This document shows, piece after piece, positions 4,932-6,797 of a stretch of 6,797 nucleotides of DNA. The stretch lies in the NCBI GenBank assembly GCA_903821905.1, contig CAIJMQ010000034.1, positions 1 through 6,797 on the forward strand, written 5' to 3'. A program made the translations under genes and the position numbers. Position 1 is the first letter of the stretch. Every line of letters starts with the position of its first letter. Source of the stretch: an uncultured bacterium. GTDB lineage: Bacteria > CAIJMQ01. The notes beneath the pieces are model-generated. The model saw nothing but the letters and a program-made list of their open reading frames with translations, did not search any database and was not told the origin of the DNA.

Positions 4932-6008
4932 ATGTTCGACAGTAATAGAAATTTAGTGGGCTTGGATATGGGTTCTTCTACTATCAAATTAGTAGAATTA
5001 GGTAAAGAATCAGGAAAGATAAAACTTTTATCTGCTGGAATAGTTGATAATCCGGTTTTAGAATTAAAAGATAAAAATACTCCCGAAGCAGAAGAAAAAT
5101 TAGCTGAATCTATAAATGAAGCCTGTAAAAAATTCGACATAAAAGGAAAGTCGGTGGCTATAGCTTTAGGAACTACAGAAGTTATATTTGATTACCTGAG
5201 ATTCCCCGTACTTAATGAAAAGGAATTGGCACACGCAGTACGACTTGAAGCAGAACAAAGAATTTCTTCCGATATAAATGAAGTTAGTATAGACTATATG
5301 AGGTCTGGTATTAAAGATAAAGATGGTCAGGAAAATATTCTTCTAATAGCAGTATCAAAAGAGATAGCTCAAAAAAAAGTTGCGGTTGTAGAAAAAGCTG
5401 GGCTTAATCCTTTAATTATGGATGTTGAGCCTCTGGCACTTTTGAATTGTCTTCTCCCTTTATCTGATGAGCCCTTAAAGGAAAACGAAAGTATCGGCAT
5501 ATTGAATATCGGGGCAAATCTCACAAACCTTAGTATACTAGCAACAGGCACTGTACCAACGGTAAGAAATATAAATTTTGGCTCAGATAAGTTTACCAGT
5601 TTTATCAGCAAAGAAACAAAACTTTCCTGGAAAGAGGCAGAGCAACTTAAGAAAAACACAGAAAAACTCAAACAGAAGATAAGCATTCCCGACATGTTGG
5701 AAAAACTGACATTTTCTTTTATAAATGAATTAAAAAGCTCAATAGAATATACTCACAAGAGGTCGGGTGAATCTGAAGAATGTAAACACAATAGAATAAC
5801 TGACCCGCGTATTAAAAAGATATTTCTCACAGGAGGAGGTTGTTTTATTCTGGGAATAGACAACTTCTTATCTAAAAATCTGGGGATGGAAATAGTCCGA
5901 TGGAATCCGTTTGAAAAAGTCCAGTTCAGCAGGTCTGTTGATGATTCTTTAAAATCAATGGGATATTTATTTCCGATTGCTATTGGTTTGGGGATGAGGA
6001 CTGTATGA
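4932..6008 (+). CDS. pilM: Type IV pilus inner-membrane alignment ATPase-fold protein PilM
   Basis: Cytoplasmic actin/FtsA-like protein that binds the N-terminal tail of PilN and links the pilus ATPase side to the periplasmic PilN/PilO frame. At 358 residues it is the usual PilM length. The nucleotide-binding fold is visible: phosphate-1 loop GLDMGSSTIKLVEL at 10-23, phosphate-2 loop IGILNIGANLTNLSIL at 188-203, and the adenosine motif IFLTGGGCFILGIDNFL at 297-313. The typical end (SVDDSLKSMGYLFPIAIGLGMR) is also present. The start is secure: a stop lies in frame at 4917-4919 with no alternative start before 4932, and MFDSNRNLVGLDMG is a normal PilM N-terminus. No Shine-Dalgarno is seen in the bases before the ATG. 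Its stop overlaps the pilN start in ATGA, so the two are translationally coupled. Confidence 0.96.
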   Translation: MFDSNRNLVGLDMGSSTIKLVELGKESGKIKLLSAGIVDNPVLELKDKNTPEAEEKLAESINEACKKFDIKGKSVAIALGTTEVIFDYLRFPVLNEKELAHAVRLEAEQRISSDINEVSIDYMRSGIKDKDGQENILLIAVSKEIAQKKVAVVEKAGLNPLIMDVEPLALLNCLLPLSDEPLKENESIGILNIGANLTNLSILATGTVPTVRNINFGSDKFTSFISKETKLSWKEAEQLKKNTEKLKQKISIPDMLEKLTFSFINELKSSIEYTHKRSGESEECKHNRITDPRIKKIFLTGGGCFILGIDNFLSKNLGMEIVRWNPFEKVQFSRSVDDSLKSMGYLFPIAIGLGMRTV

Positions 6009-6622
6009 TTTTCGATATAAACCTTTTAAAAGACAAGGTAAAACAGAGTAAAAGAAAAGCCGTATTAAAAATAATCTTATACATAGAGTTGTTTTTGTTC
6101 GTTCTCACATATCTTATTCTTTTTTCGTATCGTGTAAATCTTGATTATCAAGTTAAAGATATTCAGAGAAATTTGACTGTTCTCAATGAAGATATAATAT
6201 TTCTTTCAGGAGAAGGTACAACTCTTTCTGGGTTAAAGGCAATAAACAAACAATATGCGGATATAACATCTGAGTTGGAGATAATAAAAGGATTAACAAA
6301 AGATAGAATTCTCTTTTCCCATAAATTAAAAGGTATTTCCAAGGTTTTACCTGATAATATGTGGATAGATAAACTTTATCTTAAAGATGGCCAAGGGGAA
6401 AAAAATGAAAAAATAAAAGTAATATACCTATCTGGTTTTGTAATGGCAGAAAAAGAAGAAGCCTTTAAAAGCGTACAGTCGTTTATTAAAGCTTTAGAAC
6501 AGGAAACGCTTTTTAAAGAAGGAATAGGCGGTATACAACTTTCATCTATTTCAAAACCCAGGACAGAATCGTCTATGGGAATTACTGAGTTTGAAATTAC
6601 ATGCAACATTATAAAAAAATAA
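6005..6622 (+). CDS. pilN: Type IV pilus inner-membrane alignment protein PilN
   Basis: Bitopic inner-membrane protein of 205 residues, usual PilN length. The cytoplasmic N-terminus MIFDINLLKDKVKQ carries the INLL motif (residues 5-8) that docks into PilM; the residue after it is Lys rather than the more common Pro. A basic stretch (SKRK, 15-18) precedes the single transmembrane helix at about 22-42, then a helical, probably coiled-coil region (about 47-97). A C-terminal domain (about 105-205) begins GISKVLPDNMWIDKLYL, characteristic of the PilN fold. Its partners are PilM in the cytoplasm and PilO in the periplasm. The ATG overlaps the pilM stop by four bases, with GAGGA at 5996-6000 as a closely spaced ribosome site. 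One cysteine lies near the C-terminus. The 3' end overlaps pilO. Confidence 0.94.
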   Translation: MIFDINLLKDKVKQSKRKAVLKIILYIELFLFVLTYLILFSYRVNLDYQVKDIQRNLTVLNEDIIFLSGEGTTLSGLKAINKQYADITSELEIIKGLTKDRILFSHKLKGISKVLPDNMWIDKLYLKDGQGEKNEKIKVIYLSGFVMAEKEEAFKSVQSFIKALEQETLFKEGIGGIQLSSISKPRTESSMGITEFEITCNIIKK

Positions 6623-6797
6623 AATTAAATATTTTAAAGGTAATTAGCTGGGGTATATTGATATATTCCCTTACTGTTATTTGTTTTTATTTTGTTTCAA
6701 TTGTCCCTCTTAAAAAAGGACTTACACAACTTGGACAAAGAGCTGAAGGGTTAAAAAAGGAAGTTGAACAGTTGAAGGGACAATATGTTAAGGAATG
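6601..6797 (+). CDS. pilO: Type IV pilus inner-membrane alignment protein PilO (3' partial)
   Basis: The frame opens at ATG 6601, inside the last 22 bases of pilN, and runs off the window end; 65 residues are visible. They show a short basic cytoplasmic tail (MQHYKKIKLN), one hydrophobic helix at about residues 12-36, then a charged heptad-like coiled coil with VPLKKGL, LGQRAEGLKK and VEQLKGQYVKE. This tail, membrane helix and coiled-coil plan directly after pilN is the PilO architecture; PilO pairs with PilN through the coiled coils. A TGA in the same frame at 6592-6594 excludes an earlier start. No strong ribosome site is visible, so coupling to pilN is likely. The identification rests on architecture and position because the globular domain is outside the window. 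Confidence 0.88.
   Translation, partial: MQHYKKIKLNILKVISWGILIYSLTVICFYFVSIVPLKKGLTQLGQRAEGLKKEVEQLKGQYVKE

Noticed and set aside
5369-5695. Longest antisense open frame (108 codons), opposite pilM
   Set aside because: Shadow of the PilM coding sequence; Ser/Phe-rich composition typical of antisense frames, with no ribosome site or family resemblance.
1-6797. tRNA/rRNA genes, CRISPR arrays, insertion sequences, attachment sites
   Set aside because: Coding sequence fills nearly the whole window; no cloverleaf-like segments, regular spacer-repeat patterns, transposase motifs or terminal inverted repeats were seen.

Overview
The window is one continuous stretch of a type IV pilus / type II secretion-like assembly locus. 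All genes lie on the + strand and are packed almost end to end. I see no RNA gene, mobile element, CRISPR array or intrinsic terminator. The DNA is clearly AT-rich, and base composition and codon style look uniform throughout, so nothing suggests recent insertion. The presence of PilM, PilN and PilO homologues is typical of diderm (Gram-negative type) bacteria with type IV pili, though some monoderms also have them. I cannot name the organism. Four exported proteins in a row contain no cysteine, which fits an anaerobe without envelope disulfide chemistry, but that is only inference.

Layout: (1) 1-970, the C-terminal part of the assembly ATPase PilB/GspE, cut by the window start. (2) 992-2206, the inner-membrane platform protein PilC/GspF. 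(3) 2262-4270, three proteins with class III (prepilin) signals, in the order GspI/PilV-like, GspJ/PilW-like and GspK/PilX-like. (4) 4272-4823, an unrecognised small protein with a single membrane segment and a TTG start. (5) 4824-4931, a 108-base AT-rich gap with a plausible promoter. (6) 4932-6797, pilM, pilN and the start of pilO, joined by overlapping reading frames; pilO is cut by the window end.

Together, PilB would power and PilC would organise polymerisation of pilin-like subunits. The three minor (pseudo)pilins probably form the priming or tip complex, and the third lacks the usual Glu+5, as the tip subunit GspK does. PilM, PilN and PilO form the inner-membrane alignment complex that couples the cytoplasmic machinery to the periplasm. 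No major pilin, PilT, PilD or secretin is inside the window, so a pilus and a secretion pseudopilus cannot be told apart here.

The less ordinary points are: the unknown bitopic gene between the minor pilins and pilM; a sigma-54-like element combined with an inverted repeat in front of the minor-pilin genes; a pilM start with no Shine-Dalgarno and an extended -10 box only nine bases upstream (possible leaderless mRNA); and complete absence of cysteine in the four exported proteins. I found no convincing wholly new system. The best candidates for novelty are the unknown 183-residue protein and the large C-terminal region of the PilX/GspK-like protein.
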